Origin: Metaphire vulgaris
Taxonomy: Eukaryota; Annelida; Clitellata; Crassiclitellata; Megascolecidae
Reading direction: 5' to 3'
Length of the DNA: 64,000 nucleotides
Assembly (NCBI GenBank): GCA_018105865.1
Contig: CM030835.1
Location: 3,702,316-3,766,315, forward strand
Below the pieces are notes generated by a model that did no database searches, was not told the origin of the DNA, and saw only the letters and a list, made by a program, of their open reading frames with translations. Below are positions 11,569 through 21,925 of this stretch, piece by piece (the first letter of the stretch is position 1; every line of letters starts with the position of its first letter). The position numbers and the translations under genes were made by a program.

Positions 11569-14500
11569 TCAGGGAAACTCAACTGGAACAGTGCTAGGAA
11601 GCGGAACTTTCGCTGCATAAAGCATTCTAAAAAGTAAAAACAAGCAATAAGCTGATAACATCATCAGCAAAAAGAAATGCTACTAGAAATATTAGCATTC
11701 ATTGAACAACAGTGTCTATTTACTTAATAGCTTGAAAAGACATTCACTCAAATGCATCAGAAAGTGAATTCTACAGAAGATAAAACTGTTTAAATATCAA
11801 TTCTTCAGATTGTAACTGAAATGCAGATGAACATTACTTTACATTGAATTACATTACACTTTTACTTTACATTACATTGAATCTTTGCTTTTGGTAAATA
11901 ACGCATAAACCAATTGCTGATAAATGCTAGGTAGAGACTACAGGCTCCAAAATCTTAATCGCAATCACTCTATGACCAGCACCTTTACAACAGTTTTCTG
12001 TTTGCAAAAGAACAGCACAGGAGCTGCTGTTATATTTTTAAAGTTCCACACTAACCACAAACAACAGTATAGATCCAAAGCATGCGGCAGCTTAAGGGTT
12101 AATTTATATATCACAATACTCAGAATGACAAAAAATGCAATACAGAAAAAGTACTTGCTTTGGCTGACTGTACTTGGTATAGATGGCCTGCTGAGGGTGT
12201 GTTGAAGCACAGCGCAGTGCATTAAATAGGTCCACGATGCATTCTCGAAGGTCCCCAAACTGATATTCTGTCATCTCGGTTACGCGTGGCATCTAATCAA
12301 TAGATGAGCTTTGTCTTATCACAAGAAATCCAGAGGTTAAAACATTCTCATATTCATTAGCGGCCATGAAACAAAAAGGATGGCGTGAACGACGAGAGAT
12401 TCTTTAGTAAAAATGGGTTTAAACAATTGGCATTCTTTTAACCCTTTACCTACCAATTATCTGTATCACAATGTAAAATAAACAAGTATTCTTGGGACAT
12501 CCGGTAAAGGGGTTAATCCTAGGTGAAATCATCTACGACAACATTTCTTGTCATTATTTTGAAGATAACAAAAACAAAGACGACACAAAACTACTAACGA
12601 AACATCTTTCACCGACAAGGTAGCTGGCGTAGCAAAAGCAGCTAGTAGCAACAACGCTCGGCAAGTATCTTAAGAATGTTTCGCCATCAAGCATCGTCAA
12701 CTCCGCAAGATACTAAAATTACAAAGACATTAAATAACCACTGTCCAGGCAGAAATACAGCTCAGCAAAACTGCACCATATAAAAACCAGGAAATCGGCA
12801 TCGACCGATAAGCGGGCCCAGTGACCGATAATCGGCACAGCCGATTAACGTACAACTATTCATGATGCAATTGTCAGTTGTAGTAGAAAATAGAAATTCC
12901 TAAGAAAACAGCAACAATAACAACAACCTGCAGCTGAATGTTGAGTGGGAGAGGTTGCATAGTCCACAATTCACTAACTGCTGCCAATGGTTAGTTAGTT
13001 ATAGGCTGTGATATTAGGCATCATCAGTGGCGTAGCGTGCACTTTTGCCACCTCTGGCTCGTGACTAATCCGCCGCCCTCAATCCATTCATATCAGAGGT
13101 GGATCTCCATGGCACATGGCGCTTCCTAAATTTTTAAGTTTAAAATTTGCCGCCCCTTCAAAAATTTCCCTCCCTCGCTGAAAATATCTTGACGAGCAAA
13201 AAGGTCATCGATTCTAAAATTAAATTGCTGCCCTTTCTAAAGTTTGCCACCCTCACTGAAAATACCTTGACAAGCAAAAAAAGGTCGTCCATTCCAAAAT
13301 TTGCCACCCCCTCATGCATGCCGTCCCTGGCTAAAGCCACAACAGCCATTGGAACACTACGCCTCTGGGCATCATGATCACCAAATGACAATACAGACAG
13401 CAATTACCATTGTTAGCATGGTGACTTCCTCAGACCGTGCAAATTCTTTTATCAATTCAGCACAAAAGCCATTTACTGTAGGCACTGTAACACTGAAGGA
13501 AAGAACCTTTAGAATCAATTTTTCCATTTGAAGAACCTAGACAGTACAAAACCAAACAAATTAGTATACAGTAAGTATGGCATCCCAATAATCTAATAAA
13601 TTATAGTAAGCAGCAGCTGACTTTATGTACCTATTTCACTTCCAATTTGGATAAAACTTAATATTTGAGTGTTCATAACAACTAGCCTAAGTACATAGAT
13701 CTGTATATCATACTAAAGATGAAGATGATTTGTCGTACGTTTAACTGCAAAGCCATCTGTCCAGGAAGTCATAACCCTTGTAAAGCGCCCTTGTCTTTGG
13801 TTATGCTATGCTTGTGGCGCTATATAAATAGTCTAGTATACATACATACATACATACATACATACATACATACATACATTAACAGTTGGGCACAGTACTA
13901 AGTCTATGACATACATTAACAGTTGGGCACAGTACTAAGTCTATGGAACTGCAACTGTGGCCAATGGATTGTGCACTTACAATACAGATGATATCAGGTA
14001 TGGGCATTTTACAAATCAAGGGCATTTACAAAATTTTTAGTTACTTCTTTCCATCATGATTTAATATCAAAATTACAAATATCAATTTTAAAAAAATATA
14101 ACACAAAGCCTGGAATGATCGCATTGCCAAAAAAGATTTAAAATTTTCAACTAAAGACCCATTTTACTTGTGGCAAGGTGTATGTGTCGTCTGTGATGTA
14201 GACAAATTCTCGAACTTCAGGAGGATAGACTTCTTCATATTTGCTAAAGCATAAATAATTTCATACAGTTCTTTGAAATAAACATGCATTAAAATTCCAA
14301 TAGAAAAATAAATAAAAGTGCTACAATATAATTATAAATAAGAGTACTGCATACTACTGCCAACAAAGCTGGAATTGAAACTGTTTCACGTTATTGCCGT
14401 TACTTTAGTAGCAGCCGATGGCTAATACAGAAAAAAGCCAACCGTGCCAAGTCCCAGCATTCACAATATTGGGGCTGGCAACAGTTTTGCACATGTGTTA

Positions 14501-17048
14501 AAAAGTGGATAAAATGAAGATCAACTTTTCGCTGAAATAACACGAGAAGTCAACTGCCGATGATCTTTCTTCTCGCGGGAATTTCCTGTTTCCTGAACTC
14601 GTACATTAAATGTGGTCAATCAGACAATAAAGTGACTGCTAAAGACACAAACATCACAGCAAACTGAGCATTCGCAATTTTTAAAAATCTGGCTTGGTAA
14701 CAACGATTGCATACGCGGCAATGAACATGGCGGCTGTTCCGACAAGCTGAAGTTTGCTTCGGACGACTGACATCACCGACAAGAATCGATCGATATAACT
14801 GACGGTCAGGCAGAGGGTCTCTCTCGACAGCTTGTATTCTTCTGCAACTTCAACCAACCAGTCTACGAGAATGCTGCGCATTGCGTGTGTCAAGTCGGCT
14901 TGTTTCTTCATATAATCTGATTTTGGTTGAAATTTAATCTGTAAAATAACATCGCCTACATCACAGGCAGGTTATTTTTTTAAAAGGCTTAAAGAAAATA
15001 TGCTCACATAATTGAAAAAACATCATAAATACAAAATAATAAGACCAGAAACTCTTCTATATCAAGTTGCAAAGGTCTGGATGGCACCAACTCATACAAA
15101 ACATGAAAATTGCATCAATCAACGATTCATTCCAGAACAAGTCAATAGGAATATTCTTCAATAAAACCATGTGTGCCAATTCTAAAAAAAAACTCATCCT
15201 AAGCTACGAGTCAAGGCAAAAATCTTATGAAAACTGCTTACCTCTGCCTCCCGAAGGCAACGATAAATTTCTTTCCTGTATTCTGGCATACAAATAACAA
15301 AGTCCTGTCTTTTACCAATAAGTAGCTTCTTCTCTTCTGATATATTTTCTTTAACAAGCTCCTCTTCGTACGACGACTCTATCACCATTGATGAATCTGA
15401 ACATATCAGAATAAAATAAACAGATCATCCACATATAAAGTGACTAGAGTACAGTTAAACTCAATTGATGTCATTCCTCTTAGCATTGCAATCCTATCCT
15501 TGCAGTGTAATCACAACTGCTGAAAAAAATTCATCCAAACTCAGAGCTGAATTAGAGTTAGCATCAAAACGAAATTTTAACTTGGATTCAACAAGTTTAA
15601 TTTTATAACTCTCGAACAAAACCAAACCGTGATGTGCTCCTTGCTCATGTCATTAGATATTAAAGCAAATAATAAAACACCAGTCAAATAATAATAATAG
15701 TGGAATCACTATTAGAAATGATGATGATGTTCTAGTCCATATGGGTTTCATGCCATCTGGAGATGAGACGAGTTAGACTCCCGTTGCCTTTATCGCAGAC
15801 AATTATGTGTGAAGAACTTGTCCAAAGTCATTATGCAGTGGTGAATAGGTCAAAAATGTCAGATTCAAACCCTAGACTTGCCGATTGCATGGCCAAAATC
15901 CTGCAACTACATTGTACCTCCTATAATATTAGTAATATACTCTATACATTCTTGTATGACAAATGCCACACAATTCAAATAGTTTTTCTTTCATGCTAAA
16001 GTTACCTATGGTCACTTTAATAATATATTTCTTCAAATAGCATTAAATCTATATACATTACAGACCAACCGGTAGACCGAAACAAGTTAAATCGTCAATA
16101 AATAGACATGAAAATATGGATCCATTTTACCGGAAACAACGGGAGATTCTCTTTGCGGAATTTCACCCTGCAGCCAGGTATGTTGTGTCACATCAACCGA
16201 CATATTTTCTACGCCAGCGTTCCGTGATGCTGTCTCGGAGTGAACATTAGGAACATCTTCGTAAATTGCAAAAGTTGAGGGCATGTTAGGCAAGTGCTGT
16301 GGATCTTGACTCACTTCTGCTGGTTTCTGAAAGACTTTTTCGCGAACCAAACCCTAACCAGAACATACATTCATGGAATATTTATATTTATTCACAAATT
16401 CATAACCACAATCATTATAGACATTAGCGTCTCTCTCTCATGATATGAAAAGCATCTATTGAATGACATGAAAGGGTCCATCACATGCATTGATCACATA
16501 ACTCCTCTAAAACACCACAATTTTCTAATTCTATAGTCTTGATTACAAGAAACAGTTACAGTTCCAATTATAAAGAGTTGAGGAGAGTCAACAAACATAT
16601 GCAAGGCAAAGCCAGGATGCAAAAGATATGTTCCAAAGATTTAAAAATTTAAAGAACTCCTTGAAAAAACTGCCTAACCTTATTTAATGGCACTGTGGGC
16701 CTGTAAATCATAAATACATATAAACAAGGCATATTGTTTATATGGAAACAATTCTTTTAGGGTTAAGAATCATGTGCTATAAAAACAAAACACAGCCCAA
16801 CACAATAAGATACTGCAGTAAATAGACTTGTTGTTGGATGTCAACTTAGAAAATAAACTTTACACGGAACATGCCTGGCTTTTAGCGGTTCGTGATGGCT
16901 GAATTCGCGGTCCATTGATAGTCCCAAGAGTTGTCCTCTCCTGCAGTGGTGGCCTCACTGCAAGGCCTGTCTTTTTCACTGGTTGTTTGCCTTCGTGATT
17001 TTCCATATTTTCAAAGTCAGTATTATGAATCATAAAATTCTTCGACAT
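11569..17048 (-). CDS. CCNA: Cyclin A (A-type mitotic/S-phase cyclin)
   Basis: Exons in transcript order: 17048-16866, 16353-16131, 15396-15242, 14938-14715, 14243-14168, 13536-13408, 12712-12599, 12292-12174, 11626-11569; phases agree throughout, giving 426 aa. Cyclin A binds CDK1/CDK2 and drives S phase and mitotic entry. The N-terminal region has a destruction box RTTLGTIN and an ABBA-type degron motif FAIYED, both used for APC/C-dependent turnover. The cyclin box shows [49 protein letters not shown] and [14 protein letters not shown]; the second fold contains [19 protein letters not shown]. Start chosen as the first ATG after a 5'UTR acceptor (exon begins at 17054). The final junction is the weak point: I use donor AA|gtacag at 12174 joined to 11626, ending [13 protein letters not shown] donor at 12155 (adding YSQPKQ) fits the family after TKY but gives a poor last exon. 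Intron 7 holds a TTAA MITE and intron 6 a hAT-like element. Confidence 0.93.
12438..12516. mobile_element. TTAA-flanked piggyBac-like MITE, copy 3
   Basis: 79 bp, starting ttaaccctttacctacc and ending ggtaaaggggttaa, with core cacaatgtaaaataaac. Same family as 2690. It lies in the cyclin A intron between exons 7 and 8. Confidence 0.75.
13025..13377. mobile_element. hAT-like MITE, CAGTGGCGTAGC family
   Basis: 353 bp, left end cagtggcgtagcg, right end ctacgcctctg, perfect 8-bp target duplication GGCATCAT (13017-13024, 13378-13385). Contains two copies of a gacgagcaaaaaggtc-type motif. The 8-bp duplication and CAG ends point to the hAT superfamily (inference). No transposase is encoded. Confidence 0.85.
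13841..13946. repeat. (CATA)n microsatellite plus 37-bp tandem duplication
   Basis: A CATA tract to about 13880 runs into two exact 37-bp tandem copies (13873-13909 and 13910-13946) ending agtctatg. It lies in the cyclin A intron 5. Confidence 0.85.
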
Positions 17049-17712
17049 TTTCACCTGAAATAAGTGCACCCGATTTAATTTTCAGAAATTATTACTAGTT
17101 CACATATAAAGAGTTCATACATGGTAAGGCCAGATATTAATATAGATAATTATATCCGTTGGCATTATTCAAAATTGATGAACAGTCTGCACTGAATTAA
17201 CTACTGTCAAACCTTAAATTAATAATTTCCGTAACTCTTCTCTTTTAAAATGCCAAAAGTCATTATCATTCCAATCCAGCTTTCTCTAAGGCTTCTGGGC
17301 CCATGACATCTTTGTTTTAAATATTTTTATTTCTGTTGCAAACTTCATGTTCATCATCTTGGAACATTTTATCTATTTTATAGAGCCTCCTCCACCTTTA
17401 ATCCTTTGTTTATTCAGTCTTTCCTCTGCACTTCTTTCACATGTATGATGTAAATATTACAAACAAAATTAAAGCAATTACAGACTTATGAATGTGTGCA
17501 AGACAAATATCTGCATTACAGAAATACAGCTGATAAAATAAAGAAACATACAAATTTGTACTATCCATTAATGCCATATTGGAAAAGTCAATGAATGCAC
17601 TGGATTATACAGTGGTTCTCCCACAGGACAGATACACCCTACATCCAGATATATATTATTGATGTTAATAACAACAGCACTATTTAGAGCTTGGTCTTAA
17701 GACATAAGGCCC

Positions 17713-17986
17713 TAGGGTTGCCAGATCTCCCGTATTTTGTGGGAGCTCCCGTATTTCAGCCCCATCTCCCGCCTCCTTATAACTTGTTTGTAATATTGAT
17801 TCACTACATGCAGATGATGCAGTGCATTGAACAGTTTTTACTGCTTTTTCCTAGTCTATACTCTATAATACTGTAGTGTAGTATAGCTCTAGCCATAATA
17901 ATTCACAATGGACTGGACCGTGGAGTGGGCGAATTGATGGCGGAAACAATCTCCCGCATTTCGACTTTGGATATCTGGCAACCCTA
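17713..17986. mobile_element. MITE with TAGGGTTGCCAGAT inverted ends, copy 1
   Basis: 274 bp with matching inverted ends tagggttgccagat and atctggcaacccta. The interior is closely similar to the copy at 50146-50446. No clear target duplication at this copy. It lies between the cyclin A coding exons and its promoter, probably in a 5'UTR intron. Confidence 0.8.
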
Positions 17987-18291
17987 TATGGATGGCCCTA
18001 TTCTCTGGAATGCTCTTGACCCAGTACACGTAATTTCGCAACTGCTAAGTCTATGGCCGTCTTCTGAAACGTCTGAAAACTCTTCTTTCCAATATGCAGT
18101 AATCGCATCGGGTGCGCTTCTTAGTGATTCTTCACATACGGCGCTATACAAATATTCTGTAACAGTATTATTTGTGTGTGGAAATTATTTTCTCTGATTC
18201 GTCAGGACCGTCATTCTGCAACTGCATAGTAAACTCAATTAGCCGCTTTTAAAATAATAAATTATGTGAAATTCGCAAAGTTGACGCCTAC

Positions 18292-18410
18292 CGAAGATGA
18301 ATCTGGATCCTTTGAAGCTCGGAATCTCCGCTTTTAAACCGAAAGCTAAGAACAATCCCGCTAGGCTCCACGTCAGCCAATCAGATTCAAGTATCGCTCC
18401 CACGTGACAA
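18292..18410 (-). promoter_or_regulatory. Cyclin A promoter and first non-coding exon (candidate)
   Basis: On the - strand, in order: an E-box CACGTG (18401-18406), a CTTGAA, an inverted CCAAT box (18377-18381), an adjacent TGACG CRE-like site (18371-18375), an AGCGGGATTG E2F-like site (about 18354-18363), a short leader, then a consensus-like donor CTTCG|gtaggc ending the exon at 18292. No TATA box is seen. CCAAT, CRE and cell-cycle elements are known features of vertebrate cyclin A promoters; their function here is inference. The leader would splice to the acceptor before 17054. Confidence 0.55.
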
Positions 18411-18619
18411 CAACGGATCAGTTGGTGCCCTTCTTTTTTGCTAGCATTTGATCGTCATTATAATTATATCAGAGCTACTCAAACTTTTTTGAAGCCGGAC
18501 CACATTCCGTCTTCCATCGTTTGTGACTTTGTGAGGGTCCATTAGTTACAATGGAATTCCTATTATGCCTGTACCTACTGCGGCGTAATAGGTAACCACT
18601 AGTAACTACGGGTATTCTT

Positions 18620-18782
18620 CATTGTTTAATCCAGACTCTTAACTCAGAGGGGAAACTGACAAAGCCGGAGGGAAGTCAGCTGTAAGACTTTGTAAGTTGA
18701 TGTAGTATGCCAAAATTTCCGGGGGGAGTTGAAATTTGCGGGGAGGGCAATTTCCCCCGGAAACGGCCTAGATTAAACCCTG
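18620..18782. mobile_element. hAT-like MITE, GTTTAATCTAGACTCC family, copy 1
   Basis: 163 bp with left end cattgtttaatccagactc and right end ggcctagattaaaccctg. Flanking 8-mers GTATTCTT and GTCCTCTT match at 6 of 8. The interior is rich in ggggg runs. Relatives lie at 27341, 42146 and 48231. Confidence 0.7.
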
Positions 18783-18947
18783 GTCCTCTTAATAGACTGC
18801 TATAATTATAAAAGTGCACCAAGGCAACAGATAAAAATGACAAAAAACGCAGATCAAGTGTGGAAAACTGGTGATATGACCTTTTTTGCTTGTCAGTCTT
18901 TTTGGAAAAGTGTTAATATAGACCCGTGTAGGCTATTAATTCATTGT

Positions 18948-19134
18948 CAGTGGCGGCTCTAGGATCTGGCAAGTGGGGGGGGGGCGTAATTGGGGTGGCA
19001 ACTTCTAATCATGGGGGGCCAACCATTTGTTGTTTAATGTATGTAGCATTAAGTATAGGGTCCCAACTGGGGGCACTGGGGCAGGCACTCAATAGGGGCA
19101 CGGGCCCCCTCTGCCCCCGGTGGAGCCGCCACTG
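18948..19134. mobile_element. hAT-like MITE, CAGTGGCGGCTC family, copy 1
   Basis: 187 bp, ends cagtggcggctc and gagccgccactg, flanked by TTCATTGT (18940-18947) and TTCACTGT (19135-19142), 7 of 8 matching. Same family as 20149 and 30144. Confidence 0.85.
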
Positions 19135-19195
19135 TTCACTGTTCACTGTCAAATGTACCTATAGAACCAACACTGAAATTGGCAAGAGAGCTTAT

Positions 19196-19440
19196 TTCTG
19201 GGCCAAAAACCCGGAACTCTCCAGATCTGTTGTTGTCAAACCTTCCAATAGACTAAGTAGACCTATTTTCAGATCTAGCCTAAAACGCATCTCTTCCGAT
19301 TAGCATTTCCTCCATAGTCTGTCTTGCTGTTTCCCTCTGACTGATCTCTGGAATGACCTGTTTTTTGCGGACGGATTTGAAGTAGCCTACCATCGATAAT
19401 TGATACCCTTGAGTATTATTAGAAATGGTGCTATAGAAGT
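19196..19440 (+). pseudogene. 3' end fragment of a non-LTR (LINE) reverse transcriptase
   Basis: The reading NPELSRSVV...RPIFRSSLKRISSD followed by ccatagtctgt..ctctggaatgacctg matches the better preserved copy at 57460-57770, whose translation has the KFWNSLS...FKSRLKTHL signature of LINE reverse-transcriptase C-termini. It ends in an (ATT)n tail. Too short and degenerate to encode anything. Confidence 0.6.
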
Positions 19441-19441
19441 G

Positions 19442-19497
<56 letters not shown>
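19441..19497. repeat. (ATT)n microsatellite tail
   Basis: About 18 TTA units directly behind the LINE fragment, probably grown from its simple-repeat tail. Confidence 0.95.
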
Positions 19498-19498
<1 letters not shown>

Positions 19499-19725
19499 AA
19501 TAATCCAATTAGCAGAGCAGATAGGTCCTATCACCTACACGAATCCTGAATTTCTGATATAGGCCTATACAAAAAATTATAGCCTATAGGCCTGCATGAT
19601 AGGCCTACTCATATTTTGTGATCAACTTCACGATCAATCTACAGTGTAGTTACAGATTGATTGCATAGATGATTCATTTGTCAATTAAAAGGCAGACAAA
19701 GGTGAAACTTGAAAGCCCTTCCATA

Positions 19726-19869
19726 CAGTGCTCGAATTGTGAGAAAAGGTCATGGCGGGCGTGGTGTTTTAAGAATTTACACTTTTGTCATTTTTGCATT
19801 TCTCTAGGGAGGGTCTGCCATTTTAAAGAGGGGCTGACTCCCCCCCAACCTCCAGCAATTCGAGCTCTG
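19726..19869. mobile_element. hAT-like MITE, CAGTGCTCGAATTG ends
   Basis: 144 bp; left end cagtgctcgaattg, right end caattcgagctctg, perfect 8-bp target duplication CTTCCATA (19718-19725, 19870-19877). Confidence 0.85.
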
Positions 19870-20148
19870 CTTCCATAGACCTAGGCCTACTATTTAATGC
19901 GAAACTGGGACATTTATCTGGGAATAAAGACGCTATAGCTTATTAGCCTAGGTCCTAGACAAAGTTGCACTCCCCCCCCCCCATCTTGGTGTCTTCGTAG
20001 AGTTGACTAAAACACACAAAATTGTCGCTCCATTGATTAGGTCCATCGCAAATTTCCAAGCTAAAATTAGGCGCTATATCGAATACATTCTAAATCGTCG
20101 TCGTGACTTTTCACTAACTCATTCTTTTACAGTATATGACAAGCCACG

Positions 20149-20324
20149 CAGTGGCGGCTCCACCGGGGGGGCAGTGCCCCTATTGAGTGCCTGCCCTCCA
20201 TGCCCCCCCCCCAGTTGGGACCCTATACTTAATGCTACATACATTAAACAACAAATGGTTGCCCCCATGATTAGAAGTTGCCCCCCCCAACGCCCCCACT
20301 TGTCAAATCCTAGAGCCGCCACTG
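20149..20324. mobile_element. hAT-like MITE, CAGTGGCGGCTC family, copy 2 (inverted)
   Basis: 176 bp, interior in opposite orientation to the copy at 18948; perfect 8-bp target duplication AAGCCACG (20141-20148, 20325-20332). Confidence 0.88.
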
Positions 20325-20797
20325 AAGCCACGCTGGCCTGTTGTGCAGATAGGCCCTATATACCCTACGGAACCAAGTCTGCATGACCATCTAGGCATCT
20401 AGGCCTACATCTCTGCAGTAGCATTTTCAACAACAGATAGAACGCCTATAAGAATAAGCAACTACTGTAGGCTACTACGGTAGGTCTAGTTCACGAAAGC
20501 GGCATGACTCGTGAGAAGTCACTAGCTTAGGCGCCTACTTGTTTACGAGCTAAGTAAATTTTACGGTCAGTCAAAAGAACTGGGACAAAAGTAGAAAGTC
20601 AACCAGCAGGTCTACTATAAGAGCGTGACAGAGACAATCTCGGCCAAAACGCAGCTTCAGAGAAGCCTATAAGTAAATAGAGAGACGATCAATCATATAA
20701 GTCACAAATAAAAGTCTTATTAGTCTTGTCAATAGGCAAAGTGACAGCATAAATGCAGTTATGAGGCATCTTTATAGCACAGCCCATCTCCCGTAGT

Positions 20798-20963
20798 CAC
20801 AGGCGGATTTTATTAAAGGCTAGGGTAGGCTTTTAAGCCTACCCAACCAATCCCACCAAAACGAAAAATGTTTTTCCATCAACACCAGGTCTGTCGTGTG
20901 CTGGATGGCACCCCAGACCCCCATGCTAGCCTACCCAAATATTAAACTCTAAATCCGCCTATG
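20798..20963. mobile_element. hAT-like MITE, CACAGGCGGATTT ends
   Basis: 166 bp, left cacaggcggatttta, right taaatccgcctatg; flanks CCCGTAGT and CCCGTACG match at 6 of 8. It ends 11 bp past the PON-A stop codon and carries an AATAAA on the - strand (20809-20814). Confidence 0.7.
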
Positions 20964-20974
20964 CCCGTACGTAG

Positions 20975-21860
20975 TCAGGCACAACTCAGTTGACAGTAGA
21001 GGGTGCGATCGAAAACACTTCCGACGAGCATCGATTTCCCGAATCTAATGGCCACCGACGAACCGGACAGTTGTAGGCCGTCGTCTGAATACACTTCGAT
21101 TACTTCCGGCGAAGACGAATCAGGATTTCGAATCCGTAGGACCTTTTAGATAAAACGATGAAAAGATGGCATTTTGACGAATATTTCAGCAAGTCGTCTG
21201 TTTTTTAACCAAGGGGTGAAACGTAAATGTAGGCTAACTGATGCCACATGAATGAGTATTATGCCTATAAATCATGCTAGTAGATATTGTAGGCTAAGCA
21301 TCGAAGCAGGGCAAGTACAGAGAATGGTCGGTTTTGTTGATCCTTCAACTTTTAATCTGTTTCATCACTCTTCTGAATTTTGCACATCTATAGTATACTG
21401 TAGCACTAGTCCTTGCTTTGTCCAATTTCAAACAGGGTATCAATTTTATAATATTTTGTGGTCTATAAAACCTGTAATACAAGAAACCAGCTCTCTTAGG
21501 CGTCATCTTATCTCTCGATTGATTTTTAGACATTTGACAGAGAATAGATTTCTGAAAGACTTTGTATAGTGTCGTTTCAAATGGCTCATTATTTTTCGTG
21601 GCTTTTCGTAAGCCCTAGAAAAAAATTGAGACAGAATATATTGACAATTCTAGTACGGTTTGACACAACAAAGATGGGGACACAAGAATATGTGGTTTTA
21701 ATTCGTTTCATCACTCTTCTGAAATATTGGCCATGTTAGCCCACCCAATATTTGGCTTGTGGCGCCCTCCATGTCCTTCAAACATTTCGACATCCAGAGT
21801 TGAGTGTAGGACGGGCGACTCGCACCCAACCTTCATAATTCTCAATGTGAGGGGGTGCCC

Positions 21861-21925
<65 letters not shown>

